Assembly: GCF_026914265.1 (NCBI RefSeq) | Contig: NC_069133.1 | Location: 627,501-691,500 of the forward strand | Origin: Mya arenaria | Taxonomy: Eukaryota; Mollusca; Bivalvia; Myida; Myidae | Direction: 5' to 3' | Length of the DNA stretch: 64,000 nucleotides | In this document: positions 12,219 through 25,212 of the stretch, piece by piece | Layout: every line of letters begins with the position of its first letter | Numbering within the stretch: the stretch's first letter is position 1 | Notes under the pieces: generated by a model | Seen by the model: only the letters and a program-made list of their open reading frames with translations | Told to the model about the DNA's origin: nothing | Database searches by the model: none | Position numbers and translations under genes: made by a program

Positions 12219-12500
12219 CAGGATATAAAAATGGTTTATACCAATGCGAAATTGTAAGACGAGTTAGTTTTGTAACGAGTCTGTTCCAATTTTCGCTACC
12301 TTTCGCAAGGAATAGACGCAAAATCAAAACCTACCTCGCATTACTACGTATTATTAATGATTTTGTGTGTTTACATTCTTGTACATGTTGTTTATTGACA
12401 CACCTTAAACGAAAAGGTTATTTTACACAATGCATGTAATTTGTTTTAAATGTGCATTTAGTAGAACATCAGAAAAAGTGAATAGAGCATTATATACTAA

Positions 12501-12799
<299 letters not shown>

Positions 12800-13554
12800 A
12801 CCATACTTTTGTATATGTATTACAGATTTTGTCTTCATGATTGAAAATACTTGAGAATATCATACATTGCATATTTTTCGTATGGTTAACAGCCAACATC
12901 CTTTTTTCACCTATCATTTTTAATATAAATACATGAAAACACTAAATGAAAACTAAAATATAACATCTTATCTAGAATTAAGGTGTTACTACAACCAACG
13001 CATCTAAATGTTATATCAATTTGCGCAATGCAGTAAGCATAAATCAATCGTATTTAATGATTGCTAATACAACTGTGATATAATTGACATGCACAAAAAT
13101 ACATAAAAAAGTATATAAATTAAAAGTAACACAGTATTCAATCTGATATTAATTTGACACTCTTGTTCTCACACTATTTTTAACAACACTACATCGTGCT
13201 TTCTAGTTTACCTTTTTTGAAAACCCATATCATACTTCCTTTTAAATGAATTTAAACATACGTTAACATACACCCTAAATATATATCAATAAAACTCACC
13301 TTATCTCGCATATAAATAGCTAATATTTGATAGGCATCGTTTAAAGAGCAAATAAAAATAATAAAGGATCTAATGGTTTTAAGAAAAAAACACTGATACA
13401 TACAATCTACATCTTTTATAATGTGTTATGGTTTCTTATTACAATGATTTTGAACTTGATATGTTTTGGCATATGAGAACGAAAATAGCAATACCTAATG
13501 TTCGTGGTTAAGGCAATTATCAGAAACGGATACACATGTTTGAATGACTTTAAG

Positions 13555-13760
13555 GGACTGTACACCAGACTGGCACCAAAAAAAGTTTTTTTCTGTAACG
13601 AATCTCAGAACATTTTTTTAATAATTTTTTTTACTCTTTCATATCATAATTGTAAAAAGTAATACCAAAATGTGAAAAAAATCGAGTCGGAGACCGGGTT
13701 CGAACCGGTGTCGCCAAAATTGCAATCCAGTGTTGTATCCACTGTGCTACGAAGGCTTAC
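13555..13760 (-). mobile_element. tRNA-derived SINE with Cys-like tRNA head
   Basis: On the minus strand, 13757-13685 looks like a tRNA: box A TAGCACAGTGG, an anticodon loop TTGCAAT that would give GCA (Cys), and box B GGTTCGAACCC in a good TpsiC stem (ACCGG/CCGGT). The D-stem and the acceptor ends GCCTTCG and CTCCGAC do not pair, so it is not a working tRNA gene. A T run follows (Pol III stop). The remaining body reaches GTGTACAGTCCCTTAAAG. I infer a SINE or tRNA pseudogene. Confidence 0.65.
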
Positions 13761-13984
13761 CCGTAACGGTTGGAATACTTAAGCTATATACCTTACTTGG
13801 TAATATTATATGATAACATCGACTAGCCAATCACGCATAAGGAATGAATTCTACTAGGTAGACATACCTAGTAATATTTTTTAATGGAAATATACGAAAA
13901 AAATGCGAAAAATAAATTAATTGTAAACTATGTGGTACTTCAGTTAGAAAGTTTCAATGCATTGCACACATCGATACCAAGTTT

Positions 13985-16900
13985 ATGTCAATTTTCGATA
14001 ATTTTATCTTTTTTTCGCTATTTCATCGTACGGACTACAGCCCATTTAAAACAAATCATTATGATTTATGTATGCTTCAAGAAGTACAATGTAAAAAGGA
14101 ATTGATTCCAAAATGGAAAACAGAATGGGGGCTGATTGCATATTCAGCGGAAACAAATCAAAGAGTAAGGTTGTTGCATTTATTACCCCAAAAACAAGAT
14201 TGAAATAAAAAAAGAAACATAATTGATAGCAGGAAGACTTTTTTTGTTGACATAACAATACATGACCCAGCACTTTCATTGATAAACACATATGGGTCAA
14301 ATAAAGATGAACCACAGCTGTTTTTACCGCTTGAAAGCTATATTCTTAACAACAACGACAAAACATTTATTATAGGTGGAGACTTCAACACAGTTTTAAA
14401 CGAAAACTTAGTCAAGAAAAATGGCAAAACTGGAACTCATAATAAATGCAGAGCAAAAATGTTTGAAATGTTAAGCTCCTCAAATTTAAGCGATGCATGG
14501 AGACTAAAACACCCAGAAAAAATACAATTTACTTGGCACTCGAACACGAAAACTCACATCCACAGTAGACTTGACTACTTCTTAGTTTCTGATAACCTAA
14601 TAAACATTTAAGAAGAAACCATTATAAAGCCCGCCTATAAAACAGAACACTCACTAGTATCAATTAGATTAAACACGTCGAAGATAAAACGAGGCCCGGG
14701 ATATATCAAAATAAATAACTCTGTCCTATTATACCCAATTTATCCAAACAGCATAACAACCAGCATAAAAGAAACGTTTAGTAATAGCACCGAATGCAAT
14801 GCAAAAACGCTTTGGGAACTGATAAAAGGTTCAATGAGAAATGAAACAATTAAATTAACAACTCATCTTAAAAAGATTCAAAATAATGAAAAAACAAAAC
14901 TATAAAAAGAAAGACAAACTTTAGAAACTAAACTCAATACGAATAACAAAAATATATCAAATATCTGAAATTATCATAAATAAGAAACAAAAGATAGATG
15001 AAATAACACAAACACAACTAAACGGTATCATATTAAGAGCTAAATCAATTCACGTTGAACACAATGAAAAGTGCACGAAATATTTTGCTAACCTTGAGCA
15101 GAAACGCGCTGAAGGAAAATCAATAAATACTGTAAAGGTTGAAAATGAAAGAATAAATAGGTATAGAAAAAATCATAAACGAGAAAGTGCGATATGATAC
15201 AAAATTATACTCTAAAGATAATAAAATTAAAAAAATACGACATGAAACCCCTTATAAAACACTTAAAGAAGATGAAAAACAAAAAAAGTCCGGATTCTGA
15301 TACATTAACTGAAGAATTTTATCAAACCTTTTGGAAAGATGTACAACAATACCTTATTAAATCACTTTTCACTATAGGACAATTAACACAACTTCAGAAA
15401 TAGGGGCTAATTACACTCTTACCGAAACTGAATAAGGACCTTGATGAATTAACTAATTGGAGACCCATTACTTTACTAAAGATAGATTATAAAATAGCAA
15501 CTAAACCCATAAACAGTCGAATATAAAAAGTTTTACCATCAATTATAAGTCATAAACAATCTGGGTTTGTTAAGGGAAGATATATAGGAGAATAATAGGA
15601 GGGTAATTATTGAAATCATAGAATATTAACAATAAAACAAAAAACCAGGACTCTTATATTTTGCCGACTTTGCTAAAGCTTTTGACAACTTAAACCACAG
15701 TTTTATCATTGAATGCATAAAATCATTGAAGTTTGGACCAAATATTTTAAAATGGGTAACCCTATTCTACAACAGCATTCAGAGTCTGATAAATAATAAT
15801 GGACATATATAGCAGTCATTTGGACTAGAAAAAGGCGTTCGACAGGGCTGCCTATTGTCGGTGACATTGTTTATAATTTGCTTTCAAACATTATTTAACT
15901 ATGTTGTACTAAACTATGACATAAAAGGAATTTAAAGTAATGCCAAAATTATAAAGCAAACCTTTTTTGCCGATGAGTCAACATTTTTCAATAATGGTGA
16001 CAAGAAATCCTTTGAATCACTTTTACAAACCTTAGAAATGTTCTCAAAATACTTAGGCCTAAACCTGAACACCAATAAATCAATCATTATGAGGTAGGGA
16101 TCATTAAAAAACTCAAATATACAATTTAGTAAACCAAAAAAATTGTATGGACATCCGCTTATGCTACCACGTTAGGAATGACACTTACAAATGATAAAAA
16201 TGCAAATATTTCAAAAAATATTAATAAAAAAATTCAAGAGTTTAGAAACGTATTAAAACAATGACACCACAAAAAACTGTCACTGATCGGAAAAGTTACG
16301 GTAAATAAAACATTTGCTTTACCTAAGCTCATTTATCCATTTACTGTACAAGCTTATCCTACTAAACATATGATAGATGATATAAAAAAATACATATTTG
16401 ATTTTTTGTAGGCTGGAAAACTGGATAAAATAAAAAAGACATATCCTTTACCAAGACTATGAACACGGTGGACTTAAGCATGCAGATATAGAATCATTTT
16501 TAAACTCAATTAAAGCATTATGGATGAAAAGATATATAGACCCATCAAATAATGGATACTGTAAAATATTCTTCCATAGAAAAATAAAGAACTACGGTCA
16601 TGAACACCTACTAGAATCAGATTTTGATCAAACAGTTCTAAATTATATAACATCAGAAGGATCTTTACTAAATGATGTAATAAAATCTTGGTTAAAAATA
16701 AAAACCACGTTTTATGAAGAGAAGTCTTGAGAAGAGATAAAACAAAACGGTCATACACTGTATTTTAAAGAATGGTATCAAAAAGGCATACAATTATTCG
16801 AACACATATACTACTAAAGGGTAAATGAAAATATCCGACACTAGTTAATTGTATCCCAATTCATTTGAAAACAAGATTAAATCCGAAAATATCAGTCAAA

Positions 16901-17060
16901 ACAGACCCCCCAAAAATACAGATAGGATAAAGGAATCGAAACAAACAAATAAATTTCTATATTCGATACAACGAAAAAACAAAATCAAGCCATCATCAGA
17001 AATTAAATGACAACTTACATTCCCAAATAAAGAAAATATCGGAAACCCTAACCGTAACCC
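13985..17060 (+). mobile_element. L1/Tx1-like LINE ORF2, broken
   Basis: This is a long remnant of a non-LTR retrotransposon ORF2 (DNA nicking plus target-primed reverse transcription). In order: an APE-type endonuclease (LQEV near 14068; IIGGDFNTVL near 14370; SRLDYFLVSD near 14565); start of RT (NKKSPDSDTLTEEFY near 15270; N-W-R-P near 15450); FAKAFDNLNHSFI near 15670; GVRQGCLLS near 15837; the catalytic box near 15970, which reads FADE rather than the usual (F/Y)-x-D-D; a C-terminal region with YEHGGLKHADIESFLNSIKA near 16460 and ILFHRK-like peptide beyond. At least ten stops and frame changes interrupt it. The C-terminal part to about 17060 is weak. The start at 13985 is approximate because the N-terminus is degraded. 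Confidence 0.9.
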
Positions 17061-17099
17061 AACATCGGGCGATTATCGCATAATGGTTAGCAGCAACCA

Positions 17100-17610
17100 A
17101 TATTTAACCTCTAAATAGTCCTTTTCTAGGATTTAAAGAGGCGCAAATGTTGTCTCGCACCTTGTGAAGCTATTCGGCTAACATTAGTGAACACATATCT
17201 TCTCCTTTGTTTTGACCAATTTCATCGCCGCTCAATACCTTCACCAGTATGAAAAAACCCTGAAATACACCGCTCAAACCACTTGGATATCTGAAGAGAT
17301 AATGCCTGCCTCTTGTTAGGATGACAACAACGCCTTCTTGTGAAATATTTCAACATTGGCACCTTCAAGACTTGTAAGATTTTAACATATTTCTCTCAAA
17401 ACAACAGGGTCTCAAAACTTGTCAAAAGTTGTCAATTTTCTACTGGTCGTAAAGTAAACATGCCATTTTGGTTACTAGTATGTCAGTGTTGCCAATAAAA
17501 GCCATCCAGTCCGTAGGAGTTCTTGTTTCGGGACCAGATATCAAGAATGACGGCGCAGTTCTTTTTTGGCATTCAACTTACTTGAATAAATCAGGGTAAT
17601 CGACGAGCTT
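17100..17610 (-). pseudogene. Reverse-strand pseudogene of an unrecognised protein
   Basis: The minus strand gives long protein-like peptide in two frames: AVILDIWSRNKNSYGLDGFY and then KILQVLKVPMLKYFTR, followed in another frame by VVVILTRGRHYLFRYPSG, GFFILVKVLSGDEI, GEDMCSLMLAE and NPRKGLFRG. GC content is higher than in the flanks. I do not know the family. A domesticated or mobile gene and a decayed host gene are both possible. It is broken in several places and sits right after the LINE. Confidence 0.4.
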
Positions 17611-17619
17611 TCCGAATAT

Positions 17620-18755
17620 ATCAGGTACTCATGGTAGGCTTTGAAGTTTTGCATTGCCGACAAATATATGTGCAACATCCTCACATGGTTTTAAAATGCA
17701 TTCTATCAGCAGTTTCTAAGGACCTTGAAACTTGACAATAGGTAAATGGCAGTTTTGTTCACAATTAGATTGTAAATGAACTCTTCCATAGTTGCCTGGC
17801 CCGCTCCATGAGCTCAATTTTAAATCTAATTTATTTACAAAATTTAGTTCCTCCTTATTTATCAATTCATGTTTATGTTTGTAAACTGCATTTAAATGAA
17901 TTTCACGCTGTATTGAGAAAGAATTAAAAATATATATTTGATATACATTTTAACAATATCTGTTGAACAAATGCATTTGTTTTTATATTATTGTGCTTTA
18001 ACATTAAATTGATTGCAACTCTATTTTATCTTACCCATTGTATACATGAAACTTAACAGTAATATTTAAATCTCTGTCTAAGTAACGTCATCATGGTTAC
18101 GTAGGTTTTATCACTGGTTCAAATTACAAATGAAACCAGACTATAAGGTGTGTATAACTAAAGCGTGTAAAGGGTATTCATAGTTTACCAGCATCAATCG
18201 TTATTATGCAAAATATAGCTAAACGTAACGTAAATTACACTCGCGTTATCTGCACAACCATAAGAAAGTTTAGCGATTTATTGCTGACATTGTCCAATAC
18301 GTATTTAAAATATAGAATACCTCTTTCATCAAGCAAAATATCATGACCTTATTTGTATAAGCACTCTGTGTAACATATTATTTCCATAAAAACATTGTTT
18401 TTATGTTATGTTTTAACAGTAACGTAATTAACACCAATTCGCGCGGTATGAATTATTAGAAAACTTTCATAGAACTTAAGAACGATGATTTACCAATTTC
18501 AATCTTATAAACGATCATAATACATGGAAGAAATAGTACAGATAAAACTTAAAAGTAAATCCTTAGGATAACGCAGTTAAATAATCCGTTACTCACTTAT
18601 ACTCGCTCCCCAGAGCGTAAACATATCTCATTGTGTGGCGTTTTGCTTAAGCTTTAAGAAAATCTCCCTGGGGGGGGGGCAAAATCATTTTTATGATTTA
18701 TAATCAAACGAATTAACCACTTTCAGAAAAAAATGAACTGTTCAACACATACTAA
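17620..18755. other. AT-rich interval, no gene seen
   Basis: There is a G9-10 run at about 18671. Otherwise I see no recognisable gene or repeat unit. Confidence 0.45.
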
Positions 18756-18759
18756 ACCA

Positions 18760-19444
18760 TGGCGCTGAAATAATTTGTTATCATGAACGTAAAGATATCA
18801 AACTAATTCATAACAAATACTGCAAAACACTTTTATGTGTAAAAATCAACAACATAGACGCAAAATGACTTAAAAGTGACTAAAACTCTTTATTATTCAA
18901 TTCGTATAGTATGCTTAAAAGTAAAGTGGACAATGGATCGATAAATAAAGCCAACTGGAAATTTCATATAAACCAAACGAGTACTTAATTTAACACTACA
19001 AAATTATTCAAAGAATAACAGATATTTATAAACAATCATGGTACTCAAGAATAAACAACTCAAGAAAAACTTGAAACATACTGTCTACTTAAACACACTT
19101 TTGTTCTTGGAAAGTATCTAGACCGATTTAAATGTAAAGAAAATCAGAATAGCATTAACAAAATTTAGAACCAGTTCTCACACACTACAAATAGAAACGG
19201 GAAGTTATAACAATATACCAAGAACACAGAGAAATTGTACAAACAGCAGTCAAAACCAAGTAGAATCGGAATACCATTTTCTTTTACTATTCCAAAACTT
19301 CCGGGATATACGTGAACAATTTCTTAAACCATACTATTGCCACTGGCCTAATATACACAAGTTTGCAAAATTAATATGCGAAGAAACCACAACCATGAAT
19401 ATAGCAAAATATATATATCATGCAAATAACCATAGAACTTAACA
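18760..19444 (+). mobile_element. Second LINE type, C-terminal end of ORF2
   Basis: The plus strand reads GAEI near 18765 and IHNKYCKTLL near 18820, the usual 'YG.EI...iH.+FCK.iL' block after the RT domain. From 19141 to 19444 the frame is open for about 100 codons: RIALTKFRTSSHTLQIETG, then IPRTQRNC, ESEYHFLL, FRDIREQFLKPYY, IHKFAKLI and a stop. This fits the C-terminal 'lcKFR.s.H.L.IE.GRY..ipR..R.C....+.iEdEyHFLl.C..y..lR' tail of non-LTR retrotransposons common in molluscs. The RT core is absent, so the copy is 5'-truncated or decayed. A second copy of this tail lies at 28930-29135. Confidence 0.85.
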
Positions 19445-20030
19445 CACATGACATCAAACTGCTTGATCATACTTTGTCTTTATGAATCGTTCAAACACGT
19501 CAAGTTGAAAGATTAATATTTGAACTGCGCTTTATATTTTTCGTTTTTAAACCATGCTGTTTTATTATACATGTTGTAAACTCAAAGTCGCCAACAAGTA
19601 AATAGCTGTATACGTCTGAAGTGATTGCATATAAAGTTACTTTTTGGCATTTTGGGAAAACACTCTATTTAATTGTTTTGAATTTGTTCGATTGGAAGGA
19701 AATGGCATTCTTGTTATTGTCATAGGTTGGGAAAAGAACACACATTAAACTATCTCCTACTACAACAGTGAACGTTATCAAACATAATATTAATATCGTA
19801 CCTCGATATCACTTTTAGTATATTTAACAAATTGTTTCCGGTGTTCCTCGCTATTTCAGAGATCGTTATGTACGTTTACTTATTGCATTTGCGAAATATT
19901 TCCTATTTCTAAAATGGACAGGAAATAAATATTTAGCATCGAAAGAGAGCCAAACTGTGTGGAGAAGGCAACATATCCTTAAGCATTGAGTTATGATCAA
20001 CCCATTGCAAATGACTTTTCACATGGTTTT
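19220..20030 (+). repeat. Segmental duplication 1, copy A
   Basis: It matches 28930-30385. The LINE tail part (19220-19455) aligns with 28930-29150. The unique part (19456-20030) aligns with 29778-30385 through ACTGCTTGATCATACT, AACGTTATCAAACATAATAT and TTCCTATTTCTAAAATGGAC. Relative to copy B it lacks about 630 bp between ACACATGACA and ACTGCTTG. Confidence 0.9.
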
Positions 20031-21085
20031 ATCAATACCACATTACATTTAGCCCCAGAGTCACTCACATATGTACGTTTTATCATAATGCTAAGTACCA
20101 TGATGTGAACTACGATGCCCTCTCTATATCAAAGATTGCGAATGCTAATTCAGACTGATATTTTGCTTAATTCTAAGTGATGCACAATAATTCATAGTTG
20201 TTATACTTTTCAATCAATCCAATACCTGCACTCTGAGAAATGAATTCCATTCAATTACAATATATAGATATTTCTGCTTGACTAAAAAATTGCTGACGTC
20301 CGGACTGATGCAACAAGGATTCTATGCAAATTTGCGGTGTTAATCTTCAAAGTGAGTGATTTGTTTAGGACAAACGTGACATACCTTTTTCAATGTTAAA
20401 ATAAAATAGGTTAGAGTTTTGAGAAATGAATGGTTGTCTTATGCGGGAAACATTAGACATAACATTTCTTAAAAACTAAAGTGTTGCCTTTTTGCCTCTT
20501 TTCATATAATATGCAGGCATGGGTTTACTCGAAGGTATTTTTATATTATCAGTATAAAAATCATTACTCGGATGTAATTCCACTGAATGTACTATACGTT
20601 TTCTAAGTTGTTTTGAGGTTCAAGGCCTATTCATTTGTACATTTCTTTACAAAGTGGTCGTTACGAAACGTTTCATGATACTTTTTTCCGTATGCCGGAC
20701 ACTTCATCAACTCGTGATTTGTCCCAATTGATTGTATTTCATTATCGCCTTTTGATCACTTTCTGTTGACACACTTCAAATACATGTCACACGAAGTAAC
20801 TTTCATTGTATTTACATTATTGTCAGATTATTCCGATATTCTTCATATACCAATAACCCTCTCTCAAATGTGATATTTCCTTAACAAGTGCATGGTCACC
20901 TTTGACGCCGCAGACGATCCGATCCCTTATTGCTGAAGCTCTAACTTAACCAAATCCACTTGAACTGGCTAAAATCCGATTAATTAGTTCGATTAAGAAA
21001 ACACAACGGTCTTAAAAATCATCACAAGCAGGTCGAAAATGTAACATTATTTGATAGTTTTCGTATTTAGTGAATATCAAAAGTT
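20031..21085. other. AT-rich interval, no gene seen
   Basis: No open frame or repeat unit that I could support. Confidence 0.45.
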
Positions 21086-21089
21086 AATA

Positions 21090-21237
21090 CTAGTTAATTT
21101 GGCAAATACAGCTTGTAAAACCACAACAATCGGTGACAAAACAACCAGGGCTTTTAATGCAGCACGAACAATGTGGAAAAAGCCCAAACCGAATACTATT
21201 GTCACCAGAATCATCTAAAGAATATTAAAGTATGAAG
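21090..21237 (-). CDS. Possible membrane-protein exon fragment
   Basis: On the minus strand an acceptor-like TTAATATTCTTTAG is followed by an open frame with MILVTIVFGLGFFHIV and then ALVVLSPIVVVLQAVFAKL, two strongly hydrophobic stretches. No clear donor follows, and no neighbouring exon was found. The related sequence at 2095-2300 is interrupted. It could be an orphan exon, a pseudogene piece or part of a repeat. Confidence 0.25.
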
Positions 21238-21239
21238 TA

Positions 21240-23118
21240 AAAAATAAATATTCGTATGATTTTTAAGTTAAAGTAAACTTCAAGAAGTGAACGAGGAGAC
21301 ATTTGTCATTGTTATTACAGAGCTTAAGTTACAAGGAATTTGATACTGTAGGCGAAATATTGTATACCATGTGACATATGGTTTTCTATCATTTTGTTAT
21401 ATAGGAACCAGCGAGACGAGAAATGTTTTGCATATCGAATTTATTCAGCATTACGCTACATAAATACTTTTGCTTATCAATAATATTACTTTTCAGATAT
21501 TTTTAAGCTTTTATGATATAGAAGATCTTTGTTGAATATGGTGTAAGATCGTATTTTGGGGGCTTGATAAATTATACTTTAATGCATTGGATTGTCTTTA
21601 TTATTGTTTTATATTTCAACGTATCTTCAGGCACAAATTGAGCATATTCCATGTGTAAGTCAAGTATCCTTAGATATGTCATTATGCTTTTTTAATTATG
21701 AATGAGATGTTAACCTTTGTGCAATATGTAAGAAAATTGTTAATATAATTACTACGTTTTAACTTTGGAGGCAAGAATGTTGTTTGATCTATAGATATAG
21801 AAGCCTTTGTCCAATCATCACCGTATTAAGTCAATAGTTTTATTGGCAGAATATCTCAGTCAGGTTTGATAACCATCAACGTCTTCATAGTCACTACAGT
21901 AGTCGAATTGGCAAAACAACTGTATTTACAGTTCCCGTCTCTAAACTTGGCCGACATACAGCTTGGTGTCCTAGCATTTTGCGACAGTTGTTGCTCTTGT
22001 TTATTTTATTTTTAAAGTAATCTATGAAAGATCTCGTTTGCTTTTTGAATTGACTCACGTGCCATCACATCTAAAAGTGACCTTAAACACCATCATGTAA
22101 CCACAACGTCTAGTCACATCTAGATAACGGCTGCCATAAACAGCATGATATAAAAGCCGATCAGGATGCGATATCCCATCTATTATCGAATAGACTCCTT
22201 GAGTGTAAAGCATATATACACGGAAAACAAGTGTCCGATGGAATTGTTCAGCAATAAAAACTTGACGCCAGTCAATAAAGTATTTTTTTCAGCGTCGTTC
22301 GGTATGACGCAGTCGGTATAACGGCGTCGGGGATTTTAAATTCGGTACATTCCGCAACCAAGTTTGGGTCCAAGTCATATTTTAGCTGGGTGAACGGCCG
22401 TATACTGATATGTAGTTTTCATATCATCTAATTAAATATATCAGCTGCTTTGCTCTGTAATACACACACCATTTTACATTGCGACCTAACTAATATTAAC
22501 TATAAGCTTACAGTCCATAAATATAGTGTATGAAAGTCTTAATTTATTGAATCATGGACATTCTCAGAGAAAATGGTATCCATTTTCAAGTGTATTACAA
22601 ATGTTTGCATTCTCGTTCATTTCTTGTTATTGATTGGGGCGTCAGCCATCTGCCCTTTACTATCTCTAATCTTTGTGAAGCTACTCTTAGTCGTGTTAAT
22701 GCTGTTCTGAAAGTATTGGTTTGTGTGATGTTTAAATAAAACTGATAATCAAAATTTGCAAATGGGATATATGTTGACGCCTTTCATGATTCTCGTAAAT
22801 CTTCATTCCATTCTTGCTTGAAACAAGTTGAAGAACACATATGAAAAGAAGGATTTTTTTAAATATTAAATTATTATTTTGGGCAAATTTTTGCAACATT
22901 TACTTGTCCAAAAGTGATGAGTTTAGGTTTCATCAAGAGGAAAATAACTACCCTGATTTAAACAATACTTCCTCAAGTTGATATTTCCACTCCTATGTGT
23001 GCAATGAAAATATCAAATAAACATTTCAATGTTGTAACTTGTACGTAATTATTCGTTGATTTACTTGATAGATTGACTCATATGTTTTAAAAACACAGCT
23101 TGCAAAAAAAATAGCAAA
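21240..23118. other. AT-rich interval, no gene seen
   Basis: A short GC-richer stretch near 22280-22400 (with GACGCAGTCGGTATAACGG) stands out but encodes nothing I recognise. Confidence 0.4.
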
Positions 23119-24237
23119 ACATCGACCCTCTTTCGATCATTTCGGTATTAAGGAATGTGATTGTAAAGTTTCCTCAGTAAATAATTTTTCTTCAGATTTA
23201 AAATCTTATGTGATGAAATGACAAAATTATTGTAGAAATATTGAAAGCTGAGACAGTCGCAGGATTGGGTGATTTTACAGATGTGTCGTTATCTGAAACG
23301 ACTTAATTTATGTTTGAATATTGAACTTAGAATTGCATTTTATATCATAATAGTTTTTATTTACAACTGCAGTCGAAATATTGATGTATCTCTACACATT
23401 TGTGTAATAAGGTAAATGGGTGAGAAAAAAACAAGATTGCAGAATGAAATATGTAGAAAAATACAGAAAAAGCGAAACAATGTTTCAAAATTGAACATTT
23501 ACCGTATCTAGGTCAATACCAAAGTTAGAACAAGTGAAATATGAAGTATAGTATGGTAAGAATGAAACTAATTTGGGCGAAAATTTCAAGTTACGCTTGC
23601 GTTACTCCTGTGTTATTTATGAGTAACTCCTTCATATCAACAGACCTGCGACATACTTACGAATTCGTTTCAAAATATAACAAATATAATAATAGCACTA
23701 ATAAAGCAAATGTCTTTATTGTGTTAGTATTTTTAATAAAGGCATTTCATGAGTTTTCACAGCATGGTTTTGATATGCGTCTCTGTGAAGTTCTAACGAG
23801 ATGGTTGATGTGGTTGCGTATTATGCCAGTTGTGGACATAACGCATCAGCTTTGCTTTTATGTTTGCTGTTAATATTTCACCGGGTAAATTGCAATGTCG
23901 TTTTGAAACCGTTTGGTTGTGCTGATTGCGAATAGTGACAACCTTTAATGGTATACATATATTATTAGCATTTGCCAAGTGAGTAATAGACTATTCAGCG
24001 TCAGAAAATGATACTTGTGTAAATGAGATTTTACACACGATGTGTGCAAACATTACCAAAGAAAACTATATTTAACGCATGGATTTATTTCAATTTTACG
24101 ATCAAATCATGCTCAATCTTAAAAGGGAAGAGACCTTGTATTGCAATTAAATAGTCTAGTCAATGATATATGCACAATAAGTACGTGCGGTAGTTCAGAG
24201 CTTCCTTTAAAATGCAAACCGAAAATGTACTCAAGAA
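23119..24237 (+). repeat. Segmental duplication 2, copy A (~1.1 kb)
   Basis: It aligns along its length with 43539-44707. Shared blocks include AGTTTCCTCAGTAAA, GCTGAGACAGTCGCAGGAT, ACAGATGTGTCGTTA, AAGTATAGTATGGTAAGAAT, AACGAGATGGTTGATGTGG and TAACGCATGGATTTATTTCA. Homology stops at GTACTCAAG in both copies. A short peptide, EVLTRWLMWLRI, is conserved in the plus frame, but I cannot tell coding constraint from DNA identity. Confidence 0.9.
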
Positions 24238-25212
24238 CTGTTGTTTTTTTTTCAAATCGTCTGATAGTACAATGTCGTGTATAAAATACTTACCGTGCCA
24301 GTAGTTGTCATGTTGCCTCATTATTTTACTATATTCAGTACATAGTGTCTGCGTTCTGCCAATTTTAAGGATTGTTTTAATGCCGTTTAATGTTTGGTCC
24401 ACATGTTAGACTTTCATCCTCTATACGTAGTTGACGGTCTAGTAATATAGACGTCAATGTTATTTCGCGTGTAAATCGGTCAATTAACTATGGAACACTT
24501 TTCTATAGGGAAATTATGTAGTGGACAATAGCCTACAAGGAGTAAACATATAATCTTAATGCGATTTACCTCAAACATTGTTCTCAAATGATACATATCA
24601 GGGAATAGAAATGACTCAACACATATAAATAATATGAATAACGCATAAACATGATTCAAAATATGCATGCACGATCGTTGTTATAACAGTTTATCTAAAT
24701 ACAGTGACCTTATTCTTTTACTACAAATTCAAATGTACACATAAAACAAAATCGAAATTTAAACACTATTTCAATTGAATATTATTCAATTATCACAGCC
24801 TTCTTTACCTACTAATCACGAAACGTATATATCATTTTATCAATTTAAATATATATAAATATATATAAATATGTTGTTTCATGCCATAAGTAACATTTTA
24901 TAAAATGAACGAAGATGACACCAAGTGTAAGTATTTGAGAATATTTCGACTTTAATTCCGTCAATATGATTCCTTTCGTGCTTTTTTTACCCAGTTACAA
25001 AAGCGCTACAAACATATTTGAGCGTAGTATCACAGTTTTGTGGAAACATAATAATGGATTTCCCATTCAAAGCAAGTGCGTCTTTACATTTAAACAACAC
25101 ATCTCTAAAGAACCTGTCTACAGAAATTTACAGCTTATCATACCTGCATAAGAGGCTTGCCCTTATGTTTACAGTTACAATAGCCGTTTGATTTCACCTC
25201 ATTATTGCAATA

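Noticed and set aside
13685-13757. Functional tRNA-Cys gene
   Set aside because: Boxes A and B are good, but the acceptor and D stems do not pair, so I treat it as a SINE head or pseudogene.
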